A stretch of DNA of 56,361 bases. Origin: Burkholderiales bacterium (GTDB taxonomy: Bacteria; Pseudomonadota; Gammaproteobacteria; Burkholderiales; Burkholderiaceae_C). The notes beneath the pieces are model-generated. The model did not search any database. It saw only the letters and a program-made list of their open reading frames with translations, and was not told where the DNA came from. Both the position numbers and the translations under genes were made by a program. The stretch covers positions 1 through 56,361 of the forward strand of contig JACPUE010000055.1 in NCBI GenBank assembly GCA_016192425.1, written 5' to 3'. Positions 47,959 through 56,321 of the stretch are shown piece after piece (position 1 is the first letter of the stretch; the number at the start of each line of letters is the position of its first letter).

Positions 47959-49878
47959 TCAGGCTTTGGATGCAACGGCCTGGACGACCAATTCGATGAA
48001 TGCATCGACAGGCATGACGCCCAAGTCCTTGTTGCCCCGAGCACGCACTGCGACGGCTCCAGACGCCCGTTCCTTGTCGCCAGCGACCACAATGAAGGGC
48101 AGTTTCTGCATGGAATGCTCCCGTATTTTATACGTAATCTTTTCGTTACGCAGATCGAGGGCCACACGCAGCGGGTGCTGGGGCACGGCTTTTTCGATTT
48201 TTTCGGCAATTTCGCGACAGTAGCCGGCCTGCGCATCGGTGATGTTGAGCACCGCCACCTGCACCGGCGCCAGCCAGGCCGGCAAGGCGCCCGCATGCTG
48301 CTCGATGAGGATGCCGATGAAGCGCTCCAGGCTGCCGACGATGGCGCGGTGCAGCATCACGGGACGATGGCGCGCACCATCCTCGCCCACGTATTCGGCG
48401 TCCAGGCGCTCGGGCATGGAGAAGTCCACCTGCATGGTGCCGCACTGCCACTGGCGGCCGATGGCGTCCTTGAGCGTGTACTCGATCTTGGGTCCGTAGA
48501 AGGCGCCGTCGCCCGGCGCAATCTCGAACTCGCAGCCGGAGGCGCGCAGGCTCTCCATCAGCGCATGCTCGGCCTTGTCCCAGCTTTCGTCAGAGCCAAT
48601 GCGCGCCTCGGGACGCGTGGCCACCTTGTAGATGATGTTCGTGAAGCCGAAGTCCTTGTAGACCTTCTGCAGCAGAGACGTATAGGCCATGCATTCGGGG
48701 AGGATGTGCTCCTCCGTGCAGAAGATGTGGCCATCGTCCTGCGTGAAGCCGCGCACGCGCATGATGCCGTGCAGGCCGCCCGTGGGCTCGTTGCGGTGGC
48801 ACTGGCCGAATTCGCCGTAGCGCAGCGGCAGGTCACGGTAGCTCTTGATGCCCTGCTTGAAGATCAGGATGTGGCCCGGGCAGTTCATGGGCTTGAGGGC
48901 GTAGTCGCGCTTCTCGCTCTCGGTCGTGAACATGTTGTCGCGGTACTTGTCCCAGTGCCCCGTCTTTTCCCACAGGCTCTTGTCCAGGATCTGCGGGCCC
49001 TTGACCTCCTGGTAGCCGTTGTCGCGGTACACGCGGCGCATGTACTGCTCCACTTCCTGCCACAGCGTCCAGCCCTTGGGGTGCCAGAACACGGTGCCGG
49101 GCGAGTGCTCGTCGATGTGGAACAGGTCGAGCTCGCGGCCGAGCTTGCGGTGGTCGCGCTTTTCGGCCTCTTCGAGCAGCGTGAGGTATTGCTGCAGCTC
49201 GTCCTTGCTGGCCCAGGCCGTGCCGTAGATGCGCTGCAGCATCTCGTTGCGGTGGTCGCCGCGCCAGTAGGCACCGGCCACTTTCATCAGCTTGAAATGC
49301 TTGAGCTTGCCGGTGCTGGGCACGTGCGGGCCGCGGCACAGGTCTTCGAAAGCGCCTTCGCGGTACAGGCTCACGTCCTCGTTGGCCGGGATGCTGGCGA
49401 TGATTTCCGCCTTGTAGTGCTCGCCAAGCCCCTTGAAGTACGCCACCGCCTCGTCGCGCGGCAGCACGCGGCGCACCACGGGCTCGTCCTTGGCCGCCAG
49501 TTCGCCCATGCGCTTTTCGATGGCCGCCAGGTCTTCGGGGGTGAAGGGGCGCTTGTACGAGAAGTCGTAGAAGAAGCCGTTTTCGATGACCGGGCCGATG
49601 GTGACCTGCGCATCGGGAAACAGTTCCTTGACCGCGTAGGCCAGCAAGTGCGCCGTGGAGTGGCGGATCACTTCCAGGCCATCAGCATCCTTGGCCGTGA
49701 CGATGGCCAGCGGGCTGTTCTCGGTGAGGGTGTAGCTCGTGTCCACCACCTTGCCGCCGACCTTGCCGGCCAGCGCCGCCTTGGCCAGGCCGGTGCCGAT
49801 CGATGCTGCCACCTCGGCCACGGTGACCGGGCCGGGAAACTCGCGCAGGGAACCATCGGGAAGCGTGATCTGGATCAT
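47959..49878 (-). CDS. thrS: Threonine-tRNA ligase
   Basis: A 639-residue ThrS. Domains: TGS (1-61), editing domain with '[17 protein letters not shown]' (HxxxH zinc-type site) and a downstream Cys/His pair, a class II core with the zinc Cys in '[15 protein letters not shown]' and '[20 protein letters not shown]', motif 3 '[19 protein letters not shown]', and the anticodon-binding domain ending '[12 protein letters not shown]'. All catalytic signatures are intact. It heads the operon with infC, rpmI, rplT, pheS, pheT and ihfA. A strong terminator-like hairpin sits upstream (49935-49963). Confidence 0.97.
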   Translation of the reverse strand: MIQITLPDGSLREFPGPVTVAEVAASIGTGLAKAALAGKVGGKVVDTSYTLTENSPLAIVTAKDADGLEVIRHSTAHLLAYAVKELFPDAQVTIGPVIENGFFYDFSYKRPFTPEDLAAIEKRMGELAAKDEPVVRRVLPRDEAVAYFKGLGEHYKAEIIASIPANEDVSLYREGAFEDLCRGPHVPSTGKLKHFKLMKVAGAYWRGDHRNEMLQRIYGTAWASKDELQQYLTLLEEAEKRDHRKLGRELDLFHIDEHSPGTVFWHPKGWTLWQEVEQYMRRVYRDNGYQEVKGPQILDKSLWEKTGHWDKYRDNMFTTESEKRDYALKPMNCPGHILIFKQGIKSYRDLPLRYGEFGQCHRNEPTGGLHGIMRVRGFTQDDGHIFCTEEHILPECMAYTSLLQKVYKDFGFTNIIYKVATRPEARIGSDESWDKAEHALMESLRASGCEFEIAPGDGAFYGPKIEYTLKDAIGRQWQCGTMQVDFSMPERLDAEYVGEDGARHRPVMLHRAIVGSLERFIGILIEQHAGALPAWLAPVQVAVLNITDAQAGYCREIAEKIEKAVPQHPLRVALDLRNEKITYKIREHSMQKLPFIVVAGDKERASGAVAVRARGNKDLGVMPVDAFIELVVQAVASKA

Positions 49879-49934
49879 GGGTGTCTTTCGAATCGGTCGG
49901 CTCGGGAAATCACTGTGCTTCAGTGCCCCCCAAA

Positions 49935-49963
49935 AACAAAAAAGCGCGGACGGCGTCCGCGCT
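49935..49963 (-). terminator. Terminator-like hairpin in the thrS leader (possible attenuator)
   Basis: On the minus strand AGCGCGGAC-GCC-GTCCGCGCT is a perfect 9-bp GC-rich stem followed by TTTTTTGTTTTT. It lies 57 nt before the thrS ATG and after the separate terminator of the upstream gene, so it would interrupt thrS transcription unless relieved. Confidence 0.75.
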
Positions 49964-50009
49964 ATGCCAGGGTGGAGAAGGACTCACAAACAGGCGCGAA
50001 CAGCCCGCC

Positions 50010-50051
50010 TCAGCGGCTGGTGGCAGGGCTCCTGCAAGTTCGCGGTGTCAT
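50010..50051 (-). CDS. Possible 13-codon leader peptide rich in Thr, upstream of thrS
   Basis: An ATG at 50051 opens MTPRTCRSPATSR and a TGA: Thr at positions 2, 5 and 11. It ends about 47 nt before the terminator-like hairpin, the layout of a ribosome-mediated attenuator sensing charged tRNA-Thr. The ribosome-binding site (AGAAAGG, 11 nt upstream) is weak and three Thr in 13 codons is only suggestive. Confidence 0.3.
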   Translation of the reverse strand: MTPRTCRSPATSR

Positions 50052-50110
50052 AACCAGGGTGCCTTTCTCGCTCTTGTGGGGGCAAAGGAATGGAGGGCCG
50101 ATTTTAGCCC

Positions 50111-50148
50111 CAAAAAAAGAAAACCCGCCCAGCAAGGCCAGGCGGGGG
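50111..50148 (-). terminator. Intrinsic terminator after the TRAP solute-binding protein gene
   Basis: On the minus strand CCCGCCTGGCC-TTG-CTGGGCGGG followed by TTTTCTTTTTTT, about 35 nt after the stop codon. Confidence 0.85.
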
Positions 50149-50182
50149 CACGGCGCAGCACGGTGGCGTGCTGCACGATGGA

Positions 50183-51262
50183 TCAGAGTTTCTGCGATTG
50201 CATGAAGGAGTCGAACCGCGCTTCGGTGAAGCGGAACCAGAGGTTCTGATCGCGGCGGAAGTTGGCCATGTCGGTGTAGACCTTCTTCCAGTTGGGGTTC
50301 TTGCCGTTCAGTTCGTCGTAGATCGCCATGGATTCCTTGAACGCCAGATCCAGAACCGCCTTCGGGAACGGCAGCACCTTGGCTTTCTGGGCCACGAGCT
50401 GCTTGAGCGCATCGGGGTTCTTCACATCGTACTTGGCCTGCATCTCGGAGTGTGCCAGCGCGGCTGCGCACTCGATGATGACCTTGTTCTCTGCAGACAG
50501 GCCCTCGAAAGCGGCCTTGTTGATGTACAGATCCAGTTGCGGGCCACCTTCCCACCAGCCGGGGTAATAGTAAAACGGAGCCACCTTGTTGAAGCCCAGC
50601 TTCTGGTCATCGTAAGGGCCCACCCATTCAGCGGCGTCGATGGTGCCTTTTTCCAGGGCCGTGTAGATCTCGCCACCGGGGATGTTCTGCGGAATGCCGC
50701 CCATGCGCTCGAGCACCCGGCCGGCAAAACCGCCGATGCGCATCTTCAGGCCCTTGATGTCGGCCACGGTCTTGATTTCCTTGCGGTACCAGCCGCCCAT
50801 CTGGGCGCCGGTGTTGCCCATGGGGAAATTGACGATGTTGTACTTGGCGTAGAACTCGCGCATGAGCTTCATGCCATTGCCCTGGTACATCCAGGCGCTC
50901 ATCTGGCGGCTGTTCAGGCCGAAGGGAATGGCGCATCCCAGGGCAAAGGTTTCATCCTTGCCGAAGAAGTAGTAGGGAGCGGTGTGCGCCATTTCGACGG
51001 TACCGTTCTGAACCCCGTCCACCACACCGAACGGAGGCATCAGCTCGCCGCCCGCATGGACCGAGATTTCGAACTTGCCACCCGACATGGCCTTCACGGC
51101 CTTGGTGAAGGTGTCAGCTGCACCAAAAATGGTGTCAAGCGACTTGGGAAAGCTCGAAGCGAGGCGCCAGCGCACTGCAGCCTGCGCATGCACTGCAGGT
51201 GCCACACCTGCCGCCAGCACACCGGCAATGCCTGTCTGCTTGATGAGGGAACGACGATCCAT
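50183..51262 (-). CDS. TRAP transporter solute-binding protein (DctP family)
   Basis: A 359-residue periplasmic protein with a twin-arginine-like signal ('DRRSLIKQTGIAGVLAAG', cleavage near 'VHAQA'). Family stretches are 'WRLASSFPKSLDTIFGAAD', 'FGLNSRQMSAWMYQGNG', the ligand-site Arg in 'GLKMRIGGFAGRVLERMGG' and 'ALEKGTIDAAEWVGPYDDQK'. This subgroup usually binds organic acids (2-oxoacids, lactate or aromatic acids); the ligand is unknown. No DctQ/DctM membrane genes are adjacent: the neighbours are dxs and thrS. GGAGAA lies about 8 nt before the ATG. The gap to dxs (51263-51443) holds a terminator. Confidence 0.9.
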   Translation of the reverse strand: MDRRSLIKQTGIAGVLAAGVAPAVHAQAAVRWRLASSFPKSLDTIFGAADTFTKAVKAMSGGKFEISVHAGGELMPPFGVVDGVQNGTVEMAHTAPYYFFGKDETFALGCAIPFGLNSRQMSAWMYQGNGMKLMREFYAKYNIVNFPMGNTGAQMGGWYRKEIKTVADIKGLKMRIGGFAGRVLERMGGIPQNIPGGEIYTALEKGTIDAAEWVGPYDDQKLGFNKVAPFYYYPGWWEGGPQLDLYINKAAFEGLSAENKVIIECAAALAHSEMQAKYDVKNPDALKQLVAQKAKVLPFPKAVLDLAFKESMAIYDELNGKNPNWKKVYTDMANFRRDQNLWFRFTEARFDSFMQSQKL

Positions 51263-51387
51263 GAGGGAGTTCTCCAAAAGTTGTGGAAAGGCCCGCGCGC
51301 ACAAGCATGAGCCCGACCGCGCGAGGACTCTTAGAAGCCGAGGCCATTGTAGAAACCCCCCCAGGCAATCCCCTGAGGGTTTCCCCG

Positions 51388-51415
51388 CAAAAACGCCTGC
51401 ACAAGGGCAGGCGTT
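51388..51415 (-). terminator. Intrinsic terminator after dxs
   Basis: On the minus strand AACGCCTGC-CCTTGT-GCAGGCGTTTTT: a perfect 9-bp stem with a T-tract, 28 nt after the dxs stop. Confidence 0.88.
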
Positions 51416-51443
51416 CAGGCTTTTGCAAGCAAGTGAAAACGCG

Positions 51444-53339
51444 TCAGGCTGTTGACGTGCGCGGAAAGCGATGCGTAATGGAGCGCAAGATGCCTTCGGC
51501 GTCCAGCCCCTGCAGGGCCAGCAGGCGTGCGGGGTCGCCGTGCTCGATGAACACATCGGGCAGGCCCAGGCACAGCACCGGGCGCTGCACGCCATGCGTC
51601 TGCAGCGCCTCCAGCACGGCGCTGCCTGCGCCGCCCATCAGGGCGCCCTCCTCCACGGTGACCAGGGCATCGTGGCCTTGGGCCACTTCGAGCAGCAGCG
51701 CCTCGTCCAGCGGCTTGGCCCAGCGCATGTTCACCACGGTGGCGTCCAGGGCCTGTGCGGCCTCCAGCGCGGGGTACAGCAGCGTGCCGAAAGCCAGGAT
51801 GGCAATGCGCGGCGCCTTGCCGTCTGCGGCCGCCTGGCGGGTGCGGCCGATTTCGCCCTTGCCGTAGGGCAGTGCATCCAGCCCCGCCAGCGGTGCCGCG
51901 CCCACGCCCGCACCGCGCGGGTAGCGCACGGCCACGGGGTGGTTCTGGGCATAGGCGGTGCTGAGCAGTTGGCGGCATTCGCGCTCGTCGGCCGGGCAGG
52001 CCAGGGCCATGTTCGGAATGCAGCGGATGAAGGGGATGTCGTAGGCGCCGGCGTGCGTGGCGCCGTCGGCACCGACCAGGCCTGCGCGGTCCAGGGCAAA
52101 CACCACGGGCAGGTTCTGCAGCGCCACGTCGTGGATCATCTGGTCGTAGCCGCGTTGCAGAAAGGTGGAGTAGATGGCCACCACGGGCTTGGCGCCTTCG
52201 CAGGCCATGCCCGCGGCAAAGGTGACGGCGTGCTGCTCGGCAATGCCCACGTCGTAGTAGCGCTCGGGGAAGCGCTGGTGGAATTCGACCATGCCCGAGC
52301 CTTCGCGCATGGCGGGCGTGATGCCCACCAGGCGGCTGTCGTGCGCCGCCATGTCGCACAGCCACTGGCCAAACACCTGGGTGAAGGTCTGCTTGGGTGG
52401 CGTGGCGGGCTGCGTCAGGCCCACGCGGGGGTCGAACTTGCCGGGGCCGTGGTAGGCCACGGGGTCGGCCTCGGCCAGCTTGTAGCCCTGGCCCTTTTTG
52501 GTGACCACGTGCAGGAACTGCGGGCCCTGCAGGCTCTTGATGTTTTCCAGCGTGGGGATAAGCGAATCGAGGTCGTGCCCGTCGATGGGGCCGATGTAGT
52601 TGAAGCCGAACTTCTCGAACAGCGTGGCGGGCACGACCATGCCCTTGGCCTGCTGCTCCAGGCGCTTGGCCAGTTCGAACAGGGGCGGCGCGTTCTTGAG
52701 CACGGTCTTGCCCACGTTCTTGGCGGCGGCGTAGAACTGGCCGCTCATGAGCTGGGCCAGGTAGCGGTTGAGCGCGCCCACGGGCGGGCTGATGCTCATG
52801 TCGTTGTCGTTGAGGATGACGAGCAGGTTGCAGTCGGCCACGCCCGCGTTGTTCAGCGCCTCGAAGGCCATGCCTGCGGTCATGGCTCCGTCGCCGATGA
52901 CGGCCACCACCTGGCGCTGCTCGCCCTTGCGCTGGGCCGCCAGCGCCATGCCCAGCGCGGCCGAGATGCTGGTGCTGGAGTGGGCCGTGCCAAAGGTGTC
53001 GTACTCGCTCTCGGCGCGCTGCGGAAAGCCCGAGAGGCCGCCGAGCTGGCGCAGCGTGTGCATGCGCTCGCGCCGGCCAGTCAGGATCTTGTGCGGATAG
53101 GTCTGGTGGCCCACATCCCACACCAGGCGGTCGTAGGGCGTGTTGAACACATGGTGCAAGGCCACGGTCAGCTCCACCGTGCCCAGGTTGGAGCTGAGGT
53201 GTCCGCCGGTCTTGGAGACGCTGTCGAGCAGGAAGGCGCGCAGCTCCGTCGCCAGCGTCTTGAGCTCTGCCCGCGAGAGGCGGCGCAGGTCGGCCGGGTC
53301 ATTCACCAGCGAAAGCAGGGGATAGGTTGTCGTGGACAT
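51444..53339 (-). CDS. dxs: 1-deoxy-D-xylulose-5-phosphate synthase
   Basis: A 631-residue thiamine-diphosphate enzyme making DXP from pyruvate and glyceraldehyde-3-phosphate, the first step of the MEP isoprenoid pathway. It has '[20 protein letters not shown]' (catalytic His), the ThDP/Mg motif '[20 protein letters not shown]' with 'LNDNDMSIS', the transketolase-like '[19 protein letters not shown]' and the C-terminal domain '[20 protein letters not shown]'. It follows ispA on the same strand, but the 69-nt gap is almost wholly an R1 repeat, leaving no visible ribosome-binding site before the ATG at 53339. Confidence 0.97.
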   Translation of the reverse strand: MSTTTYPLLSLVNDPADLRRLSRAELKTLATELRAFLLDSVSKTGGHLSSNLGTVELTVALHHVFNTPYDRLVWDVGHQTYPHKILTGRRERMHTLRQLGGLSGFPQRAESEYDTFGTAHSSTSISAALGMALAAQRKGEQRQVVAVIGDGAMTAGMAFEALNNAGVADCNLLVILNDNDMSISPPVGALNRYLAQLMSGQFYAAAKNVGKTVLKNAPPLFELAKRLEQQAKGMVVPATLFEKFGFNYIGPIDGHDLDSLIPTLENIKSLQGPQFLHVVTKKGQGYKLAEADPVAYHGPGKFDPRVGLTQPATPPKQTFTQVFGQWLCDMAAHDSRLVGITPAMREGSGMVEFHQRFPERYYDVGIAEQHAVTFAAGMACEGAKPVVAIYSTFLQRGYDQMIHDVALQNLPVVFALDRAGLVGADGATHAGAYDIPFIRCIPNMALACPADERECRQLLSTAYAQNHPVAVRYPRGAGVGAAPLAGLDALPYGKGEIGRTRQAAADGKAPRIAILAFGTLLYPALEAAQALDATVVNMRWAKPLDEALLLEVAQGHDALVTVEEGALMGGAGSAVLEALQTHGVQRPVLCLGLPDVFIEHGDPARLLALQGLDAEGILRSITHRFPRTSTA

Positions 53340-53405
53340 TGCTATTATTTTGATAGCTGCTAGCGCACATATTCATTGCGCTGGCGGCATATTTCCTTTG
53401 AAATT
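53340..53405 (+). repeat. R1 double-hairpin repeat, copy A (ispA-dxs gap)
   Basis: On the plus strand it begins TTGCTATTATTTTGATAGC (the first T is position 53339 or 53340), then TGCTAGCGCACATATTC and ATTGCGCTGGCGGC, ending in a T-rich tail. It occupies nearly the whole gap and abuts the dxs start codon. Confidence 0.87.
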
Positions 53406-53408
53406 CAG

Positions 53409-54329
53409 TCAGTGCGACCGGTTCACCACCATCTGGGCCAGCGCCGCCAGGGCGCGGGTGTCGGGCAGCGCCGCAGCATCCAGAGCAGCCAACGCCTGGC
53501 CCAGCAGCTCCTGGGCATAGGCCTGGGCGCGCTCCAGCCCCAGCAGGGACACGTAGGTGGGCTTGCCCTGCTCCGCGTCCTTGCCAGCGGTCTTGCCCAG
53601 GGTGGCCGAGTCCTGCGTCACGTCGAGGATGTCGTCCACCACCTGGAAGGCCAGGCCCAGCGCGGCGCCGTAGTCGGCCAGCGCCTGCAGTGCGGCGGGC
53701 GCCGCATTGCCGCAGTGCGCACCCATCAGCACACTGGCCTGCAGCAGGGCGCCGGTCTTGAGGCGGTGCATGTGGCGCAAGGCGTCTTCGGTCATGCCGC
53801 AGCCCACATGGGCCAGGTCGATGGCCTGGCCGCCGGCCATGCCCTGGGCGCCTGCGGCCCGCGCCAGCAGGCGGCACAGGCGCGCCTGCACCGGCTCGGG
53901 CACGGCCGTGCCTTCGGGCGCCAGCAGCTCGAAGGCCAGGGCCTGCAGCGCATCGCCCGCCAGCAGCGCCTGCGCCTGCCCGAACTGCACATGCACCGTG
54001 GGCTTGCCCCGGCGCAGCACGTCGTTGTCCATGCAGGGCATGTCGTCGTGCACCAGCGAATAGGCGTGGATCAGCTCCACCGCGCAGGCGGCGCGCAGCG
54101 CTGCGTCGTCATAGCCAGCGCACAAGGCCGCGCTGCCATCGGCGCCAGACACGGCCTGGCGCGCCGCCAGCACCAGCAGAGGGCGCAGGCGCTTGCCGCC
54201 ATCGAGCACGGCGTAGCGCATGGCCTCGCCCAGGCCCGCCGGGGCGCCCGCACCCACCCCGTCCGACAACGCCTGCTCCACGCGCTGCAGGCTGGCCTGG
54301 CTCCACGATGCGAAGTCAAAGTTTCCCAT
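53409..54329 (-). CDS. ispA: Farnesyl diphosphate synthase (polyprenyl synthetase family)
   Basis: A 306-residue prenyltransferase that condenses DMAPP/GPP with IPP to make FPP. The first Asp-rich motif is in 'YSLVHDDMPCMDNDVLRRGK', the second in 'LAFQVVDDILDVTQDSATLG'; 'GGKRLRPLLVLAA' and the chain-length region before the first motif ('ELIHAYS') fit short-chain (C15) enzymes. It lies 5 nt after xseB and before dxs, the classic xseB-ispA-dxs order. The ATG at 54329 was chosen for the family N-terminus; the longer frame is xseB shadow. Confidence 0.95.
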   Translation of the reverse strand: MGNFDFASWSQASLQRVEQALSDGVGAGAPAGLGEAMRYAVLDGGKRLRPLLVLAARQAVSGADGSAALCAGYDDAALRAACAVELIHAYSLVHDDMPCMDNDVLRRGKPTVHVQFGQAQALLAGDALQALAFELLAPEGTAVPEPVQARLCRLLARAAGAQGMAGGQAIDLAHVGCGMTEDALRHMHRLKTGALLQASVLMGAHCGNAAPAALQALADYGAALGLAFQVVDDILDVTQDSATLGKTAGKDAEQGKPTYVSLLGLERAQAYAQELLGQALAALDAAALPDTRALAALAQMVVNRSH

Positions 54330-54334
54330 GGCGC

Positions 54335-54562
54335 TCAATCCTGCGTCCACGGCTGCAGCACGCCGTTGTCCAGCACCTGGATCTGGTTCTGCACGGCCTC
54401 CAGCTTGCCGCGGCAATAGGCCAGCAGGGCCGCGCCGCGCTGGTAGCCCGCAAGCAGCTGGTCCAGCGGCATCTGGCCCGACTCGATACGGCCGACCAGT
54501 TGTTCCAGTTCTTCCAGGGCCTGCTCGTAGCTGGCAGGTTCGGCGGCGGGTTTCTTGGGCAT
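54335..54562 (-). CDS. xseB: Exodeoxyribonuclease VII small subunit
   Basis: A 75-residue helical protein with '[20 protein letters not shown]', '[20 protein letters not shown]' and '[15 protein letters not shown]', the XseB pattern. It assembles with XseA (not in the window) into the nuclease that cuts single-stranded DNA to oligonucleotides. The ATG at 54562 was chosen because it begins 'MPKKPAAEP', typical; the 6-codon upstream extension is unlikely. It is first in the unit running to dxs. Confidence 0.93.
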   Translation of the reverse strand: MPKKPAAEPASYEQALEELEQLVGRIESGQMPLDQLLAGYQRGAALLAYCRGKLEAVQNQIQVLDNGVLQPWTQD

Positions 54563-54716
54563 GGGGGCAAGGCAACGCACAAGCGCTGAGTGAAAACGCC
54601 GGATTTTAGGCCGATAGCATCAACCCGCGCCCCACCCCACTCTCGCAGCCCGTGCATGTGGCGCCACGCACGCAGATGGAGTGCGGGAATCGATGCCCCC
54701 CTATATCCCTACTGCC

Positions 54717-54722
54717 TATAAT
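54717..54722 (+). promoter_or_regulatory. -10 box upstream of the Rieske oxygenase gene
   Basis: A perfect TATAAT (within CTGCCTATAATCCC) 80 nt before the ATG. No good -35 box is visible 17 nt upstream, so activator help is possible. Confidence 0.55.
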
Positions 54723-54801
54723 CCCTTACCCTTCAAGCCTGCGTCCAGCAGGTTTCTCTTTTTGTGTCTGCGCCCCGGCGCTTGATTTGGTCAGGTCCCC
54801 C

Positions 54802-55929
54802 ATGTCTGATTTAAGTCTTCGACTGCAGCAGGCCCACAGCCAGCTACCCGTTTCCAGCTATTTCGACGAACAGCTCTTCCAGCGTGAGCTGCAGGTGCTG
54901 TTCCAGCGCGGACCGCGCTACGTGGGCCACAGCCGCAGCGTTCCCGAAGTGGGGGACTACCACGTACTGCCCCAGGAACTGGGAGGCCGCGCACTGGTGC
55001 GCACCGCGCCCGACAAAGTGGAGCTGGTCTCCAACATCTGCCGCCACCGCCAGGCCATCATGCTGCAAGGGCGCGGCTCCTTGCAGCAGCAGCAAAAGGG
55101 CAGCGCGGGCGGCAACATCGTGTGCCCCATCCACCGCTGGACCTACAGCCCCAGCGGCACCTTGCTGGGCGCGCCGCATTTTGCCGACGACCCCTGCCTC
55201 AACCTCAGCAACTACCCGCTACGCGAGTGGAACGGCATGCTGTTCGAGGACAACGGCCGCAACATCGACGCCGACCTGGCGGGCATGGGCCCGCGCGCAG
55301 AACTGTCGTTCGACGGCTATGCGCTGGACCGCGTGGAACTGCACGAGTGCAACTACAACTGGAAGACCTTCATCGAGGTCTATCTGGAGGACTACCACGT
55401 CGGCCCCTTCCACCCCGGGCTGGGCAATTTCGTCACCTGCGACGATCTGAAGTGGGAATTCCACCAGGAGTTTTCGGTGCAGACCGTGGGCGTGGCCTCC
55501 ACCTTCGGCAAGCCAGGCTCCGACGTGTACAAGAAGTGGCACGAGGTGCTGCTGCGCTACCGCGAAGGCAAGCTGCCCAAGCGCGGCGCGATCTGGCTGA
55601 CCTACTTCCCCCACATCATGGTGGAGTGGTACCCGCATGTGCTCACGGTGTCCACGCTGCAGCCGCTGAGCCTCACCAAGACGCTGAACATGGTGGAGTT
55701 CTATTACCCCGAGGAAATCGTCGCCTTCGAGCGCGAATTCGTCGAAGCCCAGCAGGCCGCCTACATGGAGACCTGCATCGAGGACGACGAAATCGGCGAG
55801 CGCATGGACGCAGGCCGCAAGGCCCTGCTGGCGCGCGGCGACAACGAGGTCGGCCCCTACCAGAGCCCCATGGAAGACGGCATGCAGCACTTCCACGAGT
55901 GGTACCGCAAAAGGATGGTGGAGATCTGA
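54802..55929 (+). CDS. Rieske non-heme iron oxygenase, alpha subunit type
   Basis: A 375-residue oxygenase. The Rieske centre ligands are C80 and H82 ('NICRHRQAIM') and C108 and H111 ('VCPIHRW'); the 25-residue gap is longer than usual because of a Gln/Gly-rich stretch (QQQQKGSAGG). The catalytic iron site has 'FIEVYLEDYHVGPFHPGLGN', with both His. Relatives hydroxylate aromatic rings or quaternary amines; the substrate is unknown, and no reductase or beta subunit is adjacent. The ATG at 54802 has a weak AGG site. It is divergent from xseB-ispA-dxs. Confidence 0.88.
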   Translation: MSDLSLRLQQAHSQLPVSSYFDEQLFQRELQVLFQRGPRYVGHSRSVPEVGDYHVLPQELGGRALVRTAPDKVELVSNICRHRQAIMLQGRGSLQQQQKGSAGGNIVCPIHRWTYSPSGTLLGAPHFADDPCLNLSNYPLREWNGMLFEDNGRNIDADLAGMGPRAELSFDGYALDRVELHECNYNWKTFIEVYLEDYHVGPFHPGLGNFVTCDDLKWEFHQEFSVQTVGVASTFGKPGSDVYKKWHEVLLRYREGKLPKRGAIWLTYFPHIMVEWYPHVLTVSTLQPLSLTKTLNMVEFYYPEEIVAFEREFVEAQQAAYMETCIEDDEIGERMDAGRKALLARGDNEVGPYQSPMEDGMQHFHEWYRKRMVEI

Positions 55930-55930
55930 C

Positions 55931-56016
55931 ACCCCCCTGAGTCGCCTTCGGCGCCTTCCCCCCGCTCCCGGCGCGGCGGGGCGGCCCTTGCGCGGGAGCC
56001 CTGATGGAAGGGGTGG
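55931..56016 (+). repeat. R2 dispersed repeat, copy b (without internal hairpin)
   Basis: Begins ACCCCCCTGAGTCGCCTTCG, then GCGCCTTCCCCC, and ends GGCGGGGCGGCCCTTGCGCGG plus a GGTGGCGC tail. It matches the ends of R2a (11843-11954) but lacks its central hairpin. It starts at the stop codon of the oxygenase gene. Confidence 0.7.
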
Positions 56017-56032
56017 CGCTCGGATCAACAAA

Positions 56033-56090
56033 GCTTGTAGCCAGTGCGACACGCCGCTGGCGTTTTTTATTTGCTACCATTCAAGTAGCA
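56033..56090 (-). repeat. Divergent R1-like repeat, copy G
   Basis: On the minus strand TGCTACTTGAATGGTAGCA gives the R1-type left hairpin, followed by an A-rich run, CGCCAGCGGCG and CTGGCTAC. The right half differs from other copies, so membership is uncertain. It follows R2b directly. Confidence 0.45.
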
Positions 56091-56093
56091 CAC

Positions 56094-56321
56094 AGCGCCC
56101 GACCCACGGGCGCTGCGGGCAAAGAACTTGTCCGTCAATGATTTGGTGCCACGCAGCGCTCTTCTCGGGATGGGATGCAAGGCGCGGTGCGCAGCCCATA
56201 GCCCCGCTATGGGCAAGCATCGCAACGCCGCAGACCGCCCGAAAAGAGCACTGCCCTTCGGGTTGGGGCGAAATCGGGCGATTTCGCGCCCTTGCCGCTT
56301 GCATGGGCCACCAGCCCATGC
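56094..56321. repeat. Cluster of four perfect hairpins at the right edge; no credible gene
   Basis: Four perfect inverted repeats in 230 bp: AGCGCCCG-ACCCA-CGGGCGCT (56094-56114), GCCCATAGC-CCC-GCTATGGGC (56194-56214), GCGAAATCG-GG-CGATTTCGC (56268-56287) and GCATGGGC-CACCA-GCCCATGC (56301-56321). Open frames cross the region on the minus strand, but they are Arg/Ala-rich, lack family motifs and run out of the window, so I do not call a gene. With R2b and R1-G this explains the gene-free 55930-56361. Confidence 0.7.

Noticed and set aside
49969-50056. Search for a tRNA-Val gene upstream of thrS, as found in related operons
   Set aside because: The stretch does not fold into a cloverleaf: no paired acceptor arm, no GTTCGA T-loop in place, no anticodon stem.
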